Shown here: one piece after another, positions 1 through 11,229 of the stretch
How the letters are laid out: each line of letters opens with the position of its first letter
Numbering within the stretch: the first letter of the stretch is position 1
Assembly: GCA_963693365.1 (NCBI GenBank)
Contig: CAVNZM010000008.1
Coordinates: 2,480,001 to 2,544,000 of the forward strand
Origin: Amoebidium appalachense
Taxonomy: Eukaryota > Ichthyosporea
DNA: 64,000 nt
Direction of reading: 5' to 3'
Notes under the pieces: model-generated
What the model was told of the DNA's origin: nothing
Database searches by the model: none
Seen by the model: only the letters and a program-made list of their open reading frames with translations
Position numbers and translations under genes: made by a program

Positions 1-350
1 AGAAGTGAGTTACAGCTTGGGCATATGTGGGATGTACATTCTGTTTGGGTGTCTTAGGTGTTGTTCTGATCAATGTGGTGCTAGGATAGCAGGAAAGGGA
101 GTGAGTTACAGCAAGCATGTCTATGAGTAAGTACTTGTTCTACATGCACCCTTAATTTTTCCATGCACGAGAGTACCACGAGCACGCACACACGCACGCA
201 CGCATGCACGCACGCAAGCACGCACACGTGCACGTACACACATGCACCACACACACGCACGCACACACGCACACAGACACACCCCATCCACCCACCCACG
301 TCAACCCACTCACACCTCCCAATGCACGTGCACACCAGCCAGGCACACAC
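1..350. other. DRG1 intron 9 (5' part); no coding sequence seen
   Basis: Sense-strand sequence after the donor of DRG1 exon 9. It contains a (CA)n-like, CGCA-rich stretch around 180-290 and two imperfect copies of a short GTGAGTTACAGC-containing segment near 5 and 101. I found no match to the DRG1 residues expected next (a VYIPCIYVLNKID-like segment). Confidence 0.6.
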
Positions 351-912
351 CTGTTTCCTTCGATGACGTCAATCAGGTCATCCACCGTGCAGTTCTCCTT
401 GCAGATCACATCTGCACGTGGTCACACATAAAGCACGTGCCACGTGTGCTTCCATACTCGTATCTTGACCCCCCCCCCCCCCCCCCCCCCCCCCCCCTTC
501 TTGGTGCCCAGCACCCCGCCCGCTGCCGCTGCCGCCATCGAGCCATAGCACGAGATAAAAAAAAATCCCTAAACGTATAAATTCATAGCTCCACGGAGGA
601 ACACGCCCACCCACCCACATATAAACGAGCAAAGCACACATAAACTCTCTGACTTGAAGAAAAGCTATGAGCACGTATGGGTGGGTAAGTGGCGACAAAA
701 TATAGTGATTGGAAGTGAGAGCAGAAATTGCGTGTGAGCCATCGTGCTTTCTTTGCTAGGCTTCGTCTCCCTGTGTCTCCACCTGAGTGTGTCTCCACCT
801 GAGTGTCTTCCTCTAGTTTCCATTTTTCCCCAATGGCTCTCCCTCACTCCTCCCAAAACACCAAAACAAAGAGGGAGAGGATAGGGATGACGGGTAAGTT
901 GCAGCCTTCTTC

Positions 913-951
<39 letters not shown>

Positions 952-2534
952 CACCCGCACACATACAAACACTTTTTTCTTCTTTCTTTTTGTCTATTTT
1001 TTTTTTTTTGGTGTGTAGGAGAGTTGGGGTAGAGCCAAAGGAGAAAGGGAAGGGGAGGGGAGGGGCGTGGGTGTGGGGTGGGGAGGGGGGAGGGGGGAAG
1101 GGGGGAGGGGGATTGTCATTACCGGCATTGTGGATTTTGTACTCTGACAGAATGGACTTGACGATATCCGAATCAAGATGCTCACAGTTGACCTGCACAC
1201 AGGGTCAGCACGTGCACATGTGCATGCAGTGTGTGCATGCAGCAAAAAAGAAAGAAAAACATTGCAGGGAGTTGAGCAACAACCCCTTTCCTTCCCCCCC
1301 CCCTCCCCCCCCCCCCCCCCCCCGGGGGCAGAGAATAAGTAAAGAGGTTAATAACAACAACAAGTTCAAACATGAAACACAAATTGCATCTAAGCCCATG
1401 CAAACAGCAGCATGCACCAAAGCCAATAAACACTCTAATGAAACCCTTTGACGCCAACTTCCTCTTCACAATTTCTGACTAGAAGGCGAGAGATCCTGAA
1501 AGAAAGAGAGTGCCACGTCTTGGTAAGTTGCTGGTGACAGGGTGAGCAGTTTCTTTCATTCCCCTCCTCCTCCCCCCCCCCCCCCCCCCCCCCCCCCCTC
1601 CTCCCCGGTCCCGCCTGCCGTTGTCTCTCTCTCTTTTTAAGGAAAAGAAGGGAAAGGCACGGGGGGAAAGCGATTTTTTTTTTTGGGGGGGGGGGGGATC
1701 TTACCGTAGTTGTGAAATTGATACCACCACGCTCCTTCTTCCTGAGAGTCAGGTTGGGTGGCTTCTGGTTCAGACGGATGCCGAACCCTTCCTGCCATGC
1801 AAAAAAAAAGAAAAACATTAGCCATAAATGCCACGGTCACTTTCCACTTGTTAAATCATTGTGCAAATACACACAGCACGTGCTCAAAGGAGCGTGTATA
1901 CATATGCTGATGTATACAGAAGGAACGTGCAAAATGTGTCTATAAGCCTGCTTTACAAGTACCACTTCATCTGCACACAAACAATGCTTGCTCACACTTG
2001 ATGCGTGTACACTCGTGCGTTTCCACGCTTCCAGTGTTTACACACTTCTACTATTTGCACCGATGGTACCCTTTGCATTAAGACAAACACCCAATAACAT
2101 AACAGGTGTGCATACACAGTGACTGCTAGCATAGGCACGCGTGCCAACAAATCATGGGTGCCTGTGTAACACATGTGTGCTCCGACCATTCCTACTGAGC
2201 AAGACCCGGTCGTATATGTGTGTGTCGGGGATCCACATCTAAATGTACAAGTAGGCAAAATCTACATCAACCGAAAAACAATCACACTCACCTAAGTACA
2301 AGTCTCCACAAGATATATAAAAGAGCGTGGGGTTTCCGTTGAAAGAACACATAGGAAGATGCCATTTGCAAGCGCAAAGTGATGCGTTCAGGGGGAAAAA
2401 AAACAAACACCGAACTTCTCTTTTTTTGTGTGAATATAAGGGTGTTTTTTTTTCTCGTGTGTGTGTGTGTGAGTGAGTGTAAGTGCGAGTATTAGTTTGT
2501 GTGTGTGAATAAGCGAGGGAGTGAGGGAATGAGG

Positions 2535-2591
<57 letters not shown>

Positions 2592-2594
2592 AGG

Positions 2595-2637
<43 letters not shown>

Positions 2638-2708
2638 TGTGTGTGTGTGTGTGTGTGCACGTATGCGTGTTTGTGGGTGCATGTTCACGTGTGTGCGTGT
2701 GTGTATGA

Positions 2709-2764
<56 letters not shown>

Positions 2765-2803
2765 CGTGCGCGCACGTGTGTGAATGTGCATGCCTGCATG
2801 CGT

Positions 2804-2863
<60 letters not shown>

Positions 2864-3485
2864 GAAGGAATACTCACGAGTTCTCTCTCGATGATGCGCT
2901 TATCACCGAGGGGCTTGAGTACGTCCAGCACAATGTAGATCAGACTGCACGTGCGCGCCACTGCATCCACCAATCAGCAACCGCTTTCAATCTGGCGCAT
3001 CCCACAATTGCTCCCCACTCCCCCACCGCCCCCACCCCACTCAAAATAAATAAATAAATAAATAAATAAAAACACGGCTCATCGCAGCAAGAACACAAAC
3101 ACACCCCCACTCAAAATAAAACAACCACACAAAGAACTGGCTACCCCCCCCCCCCCCCCCCCTTCCCCTTCCTCCCAATCCTGCACTTCTCTGTCAATAG
3201 GTTCTGTATCGCACAGTACTGCCACCTAAAACCCCTTCTCAGGATAAAACCATCAATAAGCAGAAGCATTTACGCCCCCTTGACTGTCTGTTTCACTATG
3301 TTGATGATGTAACAAAACCAGGGCGGTATGAAAACGTAACGTGTGCCTGTATGTGACTGTAGCTGAAAGCCATTTGATGCAACATATGTCCATCCATGCA
3401 GACTGCACGTGTACTTGAGTGGGCATAGATATGAGCGATGATGTGGGTGTGTGCGCACCTGCCACATGTAGGCAATGCATGCGAG

Positions 3486-3558
<73 letters not shown>

Positions 3559-4664
3559 CCGCGCCCCCCCCCCCCCCTGAGTACAGGTATCCCTGTGTGG
3601 GCTTGTGAATGTGTACGTGTCCGTATGTGTGCATGTGCATGAACGTGTGCATGCTGTGTGTGTGTGTGTGTCTGTGCTTGTGTGTGTGTGTGTGTGTGTG
3701 TGCTTGTGTGTGTGCACGTGTGCAGGTGCCTGTGTGCCCATGTCCCCGTGTGTGTGCACACCTGCAATGACCTGCCGACCACGACCCTTGCCGTCCTTTG
3801 CACCCTCAATAATACCCGGCAAATCAAGAAGCTGTGGTACCCACCTCCTGTGAGCACGATACCCCATTTTTTTACACACAAACCTAAAGACACAGACACA
3901 GAAAATAAACGCAAGCAATCACGCACGCGCACATCCACACACCCGCCAACCCACACACACGAGCGGATAAAATAATTAAAAGAAAACAGGGGGGAAAAAA
4001 CCACCATCACATCTAGCGGCATCGTCGTTAGAAAACTACGAAGAGCAGAAACACGAGGCCAACATGAAGACATCCACACTAACACAAAACACTCCGTACA
4101 CCAACGTACCCACCAGAAGCACACGCACTCAGCAAGCATAGATACAAGGAAGCAAACACACACGGGCCATACATCACAAGCCCTGTAGTTCTCTGTAGAA
4201 CACAACCCTCCCTCAATCGCACAACCCAGCACCACCACACATAGCCTGAGGACGGGAAATAAACAAATAGATCAATAAGCCATGATTGGAACCAGATGGG
4301 GTTGCTGCCCCCCCCCCCCCCTCCCCCCCCCCCCCCCCCCTCCTCCTCCCCACTTTTCCCTCTCCCCCCCTCCCCCCCTTCCCTCCCCCCCCCCCCCCCC
4401 CCCTCCTCCCTCCCCACTTTTCCCTCTCCCCCCTCCCCCCCCTTCCCCCCCCCCCTCCCCTCCTCCTCCCCTCCCCACTTTTCCCTTTCCCCCCTCCCCC
4501 CCTCCCCCCCCCCTTCCCCCCCCTTCCCCCCCCCCCCCCCCCTCCCCCCTTCTCCCAATCCCCACTGTCTTTTCTGTCTTTCTTCCTTTCGTTCTTTCTA
4601 ACCTTTTCTCAGAGGGCATTTAAGGGAGGAAGGCGGGAGCCCAGGGTTACGTTTTTCTTTTCTT

Positions 4665-4695
<31 letters not shown>

Positions 4696-4834
4696 GGGGG
4701 AGGGGGGGGCTAACCTGAATGGTTGCACCCTTGTATGAGACTTGACCTGTTAGCCACCACCGCCACTCGTCAGCAAATCTCTCAACAAATTATCCCCCCC
4801 CAAGACACACACACACTTGCCCATCTGCTCCTCT

Positions 4835-4872
<38 letters not shown>

Positions 4873-7763
4873 CCACCCCCCCTGCTTCCCCCAGATAACC
4901 ATGAATCCAATACACTTACCTATACCCCTCTCCGCCCCCACCCACCCACCCAATCCTTTCCCCTCCTATTTCCACACACCCACCCCTCTCCCCTCCTCCT
5001 ACTCCCACCCACCCACCCACCCCTCTCCCCTCCTCCTACTCCCACCCACCCGCCCCTCTCCCCTCCTCCTACTCCCACCCACACACCCACCCCTCTCCAA
5101 TTCTCCTACTCCCACCCACCCACCCACCCCTCTCCCCTCCTCCTACTCCCACCCACCCACCCACCCCTCTCCCCTCCTAATACTCCCACCCATCCACCCA
5201 CCCCTCTCCCCTCCTAACTCCCACCCACCCACCCACCCCTCTCCCCTCCTAATACTCCCACCCACCCACCCACCCCTCTCCCCTCCTAATACTCCCACCC
5301 ATCCACCCACCCCTCTCCCCCTCCTAATACTCCCACCCACCCACCCACCCCTCTCCAATTCTCCTACTCCCACCCATACACCCACCCCTCTCCCCTCCTA
5401 ATACTCCCACCCACCCACCCACCCCTCTCCCCTCCTAATACTCCCACCCACCCACCCACCCCTTTCCAATTCTCCTACTCCCACCCACCCACCCACCCCT
5501 CTCCCCTCCTAATACTCCCACCCATCCACCCACCCCTCTCCCCTCCTAACTCCCACCCACCCACCCACCCCTCTCCCCTCCTAATACTCCCACCCACCCA
5601 CCCACCCCTCTCCCCTCCTAATACTCCCACCCATCCACCCACCCCTCTCCCCTCCTAACTCCCACCCACCCACCCACCCCTCTCCCCTCTTAATGCTCCC
5701 ACCCACACACCCACGACCAGAGCGCCAAACACATTCAAGCATCCCATGATACCTATATGCACACCGTACCGAATACGTCGTCCTCCCGAACCCTTGCCAA
5801 CAAGGTTACACGCATAAGTTACCAAAAAGGCATTTAACCCACTTTGTTCTCACACCTGCCCCTCTCCCTCGTGGGTCCCAACCACACGCACACACACATG
5901 TGCCCGCACAACTCCATACACGTCCTCCCGACACCCCATACACGCACCTGGCACACACGTCAGTGTTGTGAACTCATATGCTGCCACTTCTGAGTGCACA
6001 CCGGCCAGGTTACTCAGCAGCGTGGATTTGCCCACGGACGGGAACCCTGCACGCATGGGGGTTAGTCGGTCACACCTATCCCCAACATAACATAACTGCA
6101 TGCACACTGTACCACCAGACATAGATATGTCAGTCGTGACAGTAGTGTTTAATGATATGGAAGTAACTGGGGGAGTGCTTGGTATAGGCACACCTAACAA
6201 TTCAACGGGGTCAAGGGTCACGGGAACAGGTTGTGCCTACCCCTGCCCTCCCCTCCCTTCCTCTCCCAAGGCCCTCCCCTCCCCCCCCCCCCCCCCCCCC
6301 CCCCCACACACACACACCTGGAAAAAAGAAAAACATTACACAATCTCACAGCAGCAAAAAGCACCCATCCACACGTCACATCCTACCAACGAATCCGATG
6401 CGCGCATCTCCGGACTTTGCAACATCAAACCCCTCCCCGGCGCCCTTTGCACCCTTTCCACTGGAGGGCTCAATGAGTTCACGTTTGAGCTTGGCCAACT
6501 TGGCCTTCAGCAGACCCAAGTGGTACGCTGTGGCCTTGTTCTTCTGCGTACGAGCCATCTGTGTGGAAAGAGATGTGGTGTTGGTGAGTCTGATGCTCCG
6601 GGAGGGAGGGAGGGAGGGAGGGGTGGGTGGGTGGGTGCGTGAGTGGGTGGGGTGGGGTGGGGGGGAGGGGGGGGAAGGGAGGGAGGGGAGGGGAGGGATG
6701 ATGAAGGGCCTTAGAGGGAGGCATAACGTGGAAGGAAAAGCTAAACAAACAAACAAACAAACAAACAAACAAACCAAAAAAAAAAAAAACACACAAATAA
6801 AACACAGGGCAGCGATTTGAAACAATTACAAGAGCTGAAAACACATTTCAATTCAGATAATGATGATGGGAACAGATGTGTGTGATGAGGGGGATAAATT
6901 TTAGATTGTATTACAAAGTACGAAGTACGACGGACAACGCCATGCAACAGAATCATACAAAAGTATGCTTCATAAGGAGAGCCCATCCCCAGGGTGGGCG
7001 AGGCCAAGGGAGCGTGGAGGGGAAGACAGAGGGAGGAGAAAATAAAGGGGTGAGGGGCAAGAGAAGGGAAAAATAAAGGGGGAGGAAGCCTGGGGGGTGT
7101 CGGTAGGGCGGGGGGGGGGGGGGGGGGGGGGGGTGGTGAGGAACGGAATGTGATCCGTGATAACTGCAGTTACAAGCCTATTCCTTTATTGCACTCATTT
7201 CCTATCAGCAGATCTCTTCCTTGTTTTTGTCAAAGGCCAACCGTTCTGTACATGTGTGAGTGTGCAAGTAAGTTGAGTGTGAGTGGTGAATGTGAATGTG
7301 AGTGTGTGAGTGCACTGTGTGCGCGTGCGTGTGTGCACGCGCGCGCGCGCGCGCATGTGTTTGTGTGTGTGCATGTGCGTGTGCGTGTGTGCGTGTGCGT
7401 GTGTGTGTGTGTGCGTGCGTGTGCGCCATAGGGGCAGTCGTAAAGGAGTACACACGAGTCCCCAATCATGGCTTTGTCTAACGCGTGCACGTTCTTGTGT
7501 CAAGTGTTCTGTGTGTGCAAGCAGTTGCGTGTAATGCCTTTACACTGCCGTGGAGACGCGTTTTTATATTTTTTTGGCTTTTTTTTTTTTTGCACACACG
7601 TAGATGAATTTCGAGAAGGTGTATGTGCCTCCCCTTCATTCGTTTTGTGTATGAATGTGGGTGTGCTTGCCAGTGCACATAAACGAGGGTGCGTGCGTGT
7701 TTGTGTGTATATGTGATGTGTGTGTTTTTGGGTGTGTGTGTGTGTGTGTTGTGTGTGTGTGTT

Positions 7764-7805
<42 letters not shown>

Positions 7806-7901
7806 TGTGTGCGGGCGCCCGCGTGTGCGGGCACGCATGTGCAGACAAGTGTAAAAGCTTGCCTCGAGCTCGATCTCCTTAATCTTGTCGACGACACTCA
7901 T
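351..7901 (-). CDS. DRG1: DRG1-type developmentally regulated GTP-binding protein, 5' nine exons (3' part off the left edge)
   Basis: Cytosolic OBG/DRG-family GTPase; family members bind a DFRP/ZC3H15 partner and associate with translating ribosomes. Exons in transcript order: 7863-7901, 6387-6558, 5948-6046, 4715-4746, 3762-3831, 2878-2960, 1705-1791, 1123-1192, 351-411. All junctions keep phase and encode about 238 of the usual 367 residues. Visible landmarks: [13 protein letters not shown] then [10 protein letters not shown] (N-terminal helical region), P loop GFPSVGKST at residues 71-79, [16 protein letters not shown] from residue 117, VLDVLKPL, and [12 protein letters not shown] loop and DLPG fall at the same numbers as in human DRG1. 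Exon 4 is only 32 nt, and intron 1 has a GC donor. The start is the ATG at 7901, matching the family's N-terminus. The NKxD motif and TGS domain should lie beyond base 1. Assignment to DRG1 rather than DRG2 rests on the N-terminus and the YKIHNA segment. Confidence 0.95.
2461..2861. repeat. Composite (GA)n and (TG)n array, DRG1 intron 6
   Basis: GA arrays at about 2537-2634, then TG arrays at about 2635-2862 with GCACG interruptions. The array begins about 15 bases inside the donor of DRG1 exon 6. Confidence 0.95.
3488..3718. repeat. (TG)n arrays, DRG1 intron 5
   Basis: A TG array of about 65 bases (3488-3553), then a C run and a second interrupted TG region to about 3718. Confidence 0.9.
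4957..5710. repeat. CCCACCC/CTCC minisatellite in DRG1 intron 3
   Basis: About 20 imperfect units of roughly 36-40 bases: (CCCA)3-4 CCCCTCTCCCCTCCTAATACT, with variants CTCCAATTCTCCTA and CTCCTAACT arranged in a higher-order pattern. On the transcribed (minus) strand each unit reads GGGTGGGTGGGTGGG, a textbook G-quadruplex motif. The nearest exons are 4715-4746 and 5948-6046. Confidence 0.9.
6905..7000 (-). mobile_element. C-tailed dispersed repeat, copy 1 (DRG1 intron 1)
   Basis: Diverged copy retaining GGGGATGGGCTCTCCTTATG and CCGTCGTACTTCGTACTTTG. The family consensus core is GAGGATGGGCTCTGCTTAT, followed about 60-70 bases later by GTACTTCGTACTTTTTGACG and a terminal C run. Confidence 0.65.
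7861..7862 (-). other. GC 5' splice site, DRG1 intron 1
   Basis: The donor reads GAG then GCAAGC. It is the only site that joins [13 protein letters not shown] to MARTQKNK in frame as in other DRG1 proteins, and it matches the usual AG/GCAAG form of GC-AG introns. Confidence 0.8.
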
Positions 7902-8482
7902 TCTCTCTCTTCAGCCCCCAGCTGCGCGTCACTTGATTATGTGTGTATGAAAACGGGGGAGGAAATGCCTGCCCCAAGTTGAAAAAATAGGGAGGATGGT
8001 GTGGTGGGAAACTACGGCCGTCAGACTTGGGAGGCAAGGTTTCGCCGCGACCAAAACGAAGAAGCCAAAGCTGAAAAGATCGAAAGAAAGAGAAGGCGAA
8101 TCTATGCTCTTCAGGAAGATTTCAGTTACTATACCCCTTCTCTTAGATCTTGCACCCGTTCCTCACTTTTTCCCCCTAGGCCTCTCTCCCTCTGTTTTGT
8201 GTGCGCAAACCTTCAGCGCACCGGGAAAAGTCAAGCTCGATATCACGTGATTACATCCGGTGTGACGCGTCATGTAATCTAAAGCGTCAAACCCGGTCCA
8301 CCTACACTACAAAGGAATTTTAGACACTCAACTACGTCACTCAAGGCAAGAGTCAGCTTGCCAGCTGCTCGGAGTGAGCCACCTCAACCCGCAGCCGCAG
8401 GCAGACACTCAACAACAAACATCCACTTTGTTTTTGGCAGGCTCTCTTTTCTTTCCTTGCCGTAAACAAAACGCAAGCCAAC
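7902..8482. promoter_or_regulatory. Divergent intergenic region between DRG1 (minus) and orphan gene A (plus)
   Basis: This 581-base region lies between the DRG1 ATG at 7901 and the ATG at 8483 and must hold both promoters unless either gene has a distant 5' exon. Unlike most of the window it has no long homopolymer or dinucleotide run. It contains a CACGTG palindrome (8244-8249), a 31-base dyad (8249-8279), and a GCCAGCTGCTCG block near 8360 that recurs upstream of RME-8. No clear TATA box was identified. Regulatory function is inferred from position only. Confidence 0.6.
8249..8279. promoter_or_regulatory. Dyad GATTACAT-N15-ATGTAATC enclosing TGACGCGTCA
   Basis: The arms 8249-8256 and 8272-8279 are perfect inverted repeats. 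The 10-base palindrome TGACGCGTCA at 8263-8272 resembles bZIP (CRE/TGACG) sites. It overlaps a CACGTG at 8244-8249 by one base. Seen directly; protein binding is inference. Confidence 0.4.
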
Positions 8483-9220
8483 ATGCCTCCATCCAAAGAA
8501 ACTCAAGCCCTCCTGAGATGCCTGGATGAATATGCAACCATTGACTTCCCGAAAGGAGACGCAAGTCCCACAGTGTATATGAAACTCGTTACTGCCATTT
8601 ATAATGTCGGAATTGGGCCACACTTTCCCATAAACGTGTTTGTCGAGATTTCCGATGCAGTATGTGAACGGTTATCACAGATGGCAGCTTCTAAAAGAGA
8701 AATTGTGAATGAGGCGTATGAGAGTTTCACCTCTATGGCAACGTGGGTCTGCATGAGACATCCACAACTTGAAGGCTTACATCGCAACTTCAAAATTGAT
8801 GTTATTTCCCGCGCCATAATCTCTGCAGGAAATTATTACCCAGAGCTAGTAGTTCCGGCCCTCATTGACCTGTGGGTGGGAAAAAAGCTGTTGCGTTCGG
8901 CCCTTTCCTACTTCTTCAGGTCCGTAAGCAGCCTTGAAGTTGCCAGTATGAGCTTACGGAAAGACGTTTTCACCTCTAATCACATGCTTAGCGACCTGAA
9001 GATGAGCCTATTTGTCGTTATGCCATTTTGGTTTATTCTCCGTCGCCCCGGTGTTCTGGACTGCACAATCACAAGGCTGGAGCAATGGAGGGTTGAGCGT
9101 ACTCGTTCGGTGGCCCTGGAACTCGCTGGGTTTCTGCGCAAGGAGACAGACAGTTTTCCAAGCGACTGGGAGAAATTCTGTGAACAGTTTCCAACGGCAG
9201 CTTTGACGCCGCTGCTTTAA
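8483..9220 (+). CDS. Orphan intronless protein, paralogue A (245 aa)
   Basis: I do not recognise this family. The single uninterrupted frame starts at an ATG in good context (CCAACATGCC) and has normal mixed codon use, unlike the low-complexity frames elsewhere in the window. The protein looks mainly helical and globular. It has no signal peptide and no convincing membrane span; the hydrophobic stretch MSLFVVMPFWFIL (about residues 174-186) is short and flanked by charged residues. Segments shared with the tandem paralogue at 10450 include TWVCMR, PQLEGL, SAGNYYPELV, DLWxGKKLLR, HMLSDLKM and DCTITRLEQWRVERTR. By eye the two are about 65% identical with only small indels, so both appear to be maintained as proteins. 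Lack of introns among 67-exon neighbours suggests retroposition or horizontal origin, but neither is shown. Confidence 0.8.
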   Translation: MPPSKETQALLRCLDEYATIDFPKGDASPTVYMKLVTAIYNVGIGPHFPINVFVEISDAVCERLSQMAASKREIVNEAYESFTSMATWVCMRHPQLEGLHRNFKIDVISRAIISAGNYYPELVVPALIDLWVGKKLLRSALSYFFRSVSSLEVASMSLRKDVFTSNHMLSDLKMSLFVVMPFWFILRRPGVLDCTITRLEQWRVERTRSVALELAGFLRKETDSFPSDWEKFCEQFPTAALTPLL

Positions 9221-10449
9221 GGGGGTTGTTGAGTGATTGGATCTCAGGCTTCTCGGTGGTGGTAGTGGTTTGGGGAAATGGAGCCTCACGGGAGAGGGAG
9301 GAGGTAGATTTGTGAAGGTTACGGCGTGGAAGGATCTGGCAAAGGTACATGTACAGAAGTCCATACAGTGATGAAAGCTTGAGGAAGCCTTTGAGGAGGC
9401 TCCTATCACCTTGCAGAGGGTGTTATTGGCAACGGTATGGTGGGTGGGTGGGTGGGGTTGGGGTTTTTTTTGGGAGGGAAGGGGGAGACGGAAGGGGTGG
9501 GGGGGATAACAGTTTAACGGTGACCCAATAATCCATACGTGCACCTCCAAGTTGCATAAACTGCTGTGCTTGTCGCTTGCACGCGTGTTGCAACCTAAGA
9601 AGTTTAAACTATATAACATGAATACACTAGGTCTTACAGTGTGCACGATACTATCATCCCACACACGAAGCGCACATTGAGCTCACAAGTGGCTGTTCAT
9701 CGTGGCATGCAAGCCAGACACCGATGATCCTGGTGATCATGATCATAGGTTCCAGAAAGTTGCTATTTCCGATCCCCTCGTGTGACTCGTCCAACAGCAA
9801 TTATCAAACCGTGCAGTTGCAAAGCAGGCAAGTTTCTGTAGTGGCCGTCAGGTGATTCGTCAAGTGTGCATGTGTGTGTATACGTACATATGCGGGGTTC
9901 CATGGGTGGGGACTTTAAAGCTACGTACATACGTAATCTGGGAGGTTAAGTTTGGTGGTGGAGAGGGAGGGAGCGGGGGAAAAGGCGGGGGGAGGGGGGG
10001 GGGGGGGGGGGGGGGGGAGAAGGGAGAGGGGTTGACGGGGGCCTGTTCCAATATGTAAGTGACTTTTGAAATGGTCCTTTGCCTTTTTGCCGTTGAGCTG
10101 CCTCATGACAAGGTGGATGCTTTTATCAAGTGCCATGTTGGAATATGAAGAAGTACGGTGACATCATGCATCACGCGCACGTCATCATGTCAGTGCCACT
10201 GTGTTTTGCACTCCGTAGCAATACACGTGTTATGCCCCACCGGCACACGACTTTGCACTGTGACGGGCCATGGCCTCCTATAAAATCTTATGACAGGCCC
10301 GGTTTGAAGCCTGCAGGCCTAGGCCTAGGACCTGACAGCCTGATACGAGATACTTGACACCACTGTTGGCCCAGGGTGTACATGTACTCGTTTTCAACAC
10401 GTGATAAGAGATTTTTTCTTCTTTCCCTCCATGTAAAACACAACCTAAC
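9221..10449. other. Intergenic region between paralogues A and B
   Basis: No further coding sequence seen. The first ~190 bases resemble the DNA downstream of gene B: both contain GTGGAAGGATCnGGCAAAGG, at about 9327 and 11332. So the duplicated unit includes 3' flanking sequence. It contains a GGGT-rich patch (about 9436-9455), a G run (about 9980-10018) and a CACGTG at 10398-10403, 47 bases before the ATG of gene B. Confidence 0.6.
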
Positions 10450-11229
10450 ATGTCTCAATACGAACGTATTCAGGCTCTTTTTGGCTGCCTAGATGATTAT
10501 GCAACCGTGGACTTCCCGAAGGGAAATGCAACTCCCGCTGTGTATATGACGCTCTTTACTGCCACATACGACGTTTTTGCCGTTGCAAACGAATCAGCCC
10601 GTGACATGCTTGTCGAGATTTCTGATGCAGTTAGCGAGAGGCTCTTACAAGTGGCAACCTCCAAAAAGGAAAGTGTGAACGACGCCCATCAGAATTTCAC
10701 CACCATGGTAACGTGGGTCTGCATGAGACAACCACAACTCGAAGGCTTGAGTCGGCATTTCAAGATCATTTCCTTATCTCGCACCTTGGTCTCTGCAGGA
10801 AACTATTACCCAGAGCTAGTAGCCCAGGCTCTCTTAGATCTGTGGTTGGGAAAAAAGCTCTTGCGTGCAGCCCTTTCTTCCTTCTTCAAGCAGTTGAAAA
10901 GGGGGGAGGATAGCGGATATATAGATGCACAAAGGAGGTGCTCACGTAAGGACATTTTTACCTCTGATCACATGCTTAGCGACTTGAAGATGTGCCTGTT
11001 TGTCGTTATGCCATTTTGGCCTGTTCTCCGTCGCCCCGACGGTGTTCTGGACTGCACAATCACAAGGCTGGAGCAATGGAGGGTTGAGCGTACTCGCTTG
11101 GTAGCGCTGGAAGTCGCGGGGTTTCTGCGCAGGGAGAGAGAGAGTTTTGCAAGCGACTGGGAGACATTTTGTGAAGAATTTCCGGCAAGTTCGGCAGCCT
11201 ATGGTAGGTTCGGGGGCCCTGTAGGTTAA
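10450..11229 (+). CDS. Orphan intronless protein, paralogue B (259 aa)
   Basis: Tandem, same-strand duplicate of the gene at 8483, also a single exon and of unknown function. The N-terminal thirds align around YAT(V/I)DFPKG, VYM and VEISDAV. The middle carries TWVCMRQPQLEGL and SAGNYYPELV; the C-terminal half has HMLSDLKM, FVVMPFW and a block DCTITRLEQWRVERTR identical to paralogue A. Relative to A it has about six extra residues before RKDIFTS and a different, Gly/Pro-containing last dozen residues. Most differences are conservative (K/R, D/E, I/V/L), which suggests selection on the protein. The start ATG follows CCTAAC in the same position as in A. No catalytic motif of a family known to me is visible. 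Confidence 0.8.
   Translation: MSQYERIQALFGCLDDYATVDFPKGNATPAVYMTLFTATYDVFAVANESARDMLVEISDAVSERLLQVATSKKESVNDAHQNFTTMVTWVCMRQPQLEGLSRHFKIISLSRTLVSAGNYYPELVAQALLDLWLGKKLLRAALSSFFKQLKRGEDSGYIDAQRRCSRKDIFTSDHMLSDLKMCLFVVMPFWPVLRRPDGVLDCTITRLEQWRVERTRLVALEVAGFLRRERESFASDWETFCEEFPASSAAYGRFGGPVG

Noticed and set aside
3270-4238. 322-codon minus-strand frame
   Set aside because: Only the short part encoding [18 protein letters not shown] is real (DRG1 exon 5); the rest is a readthrough of (CA)n and intron sequence.
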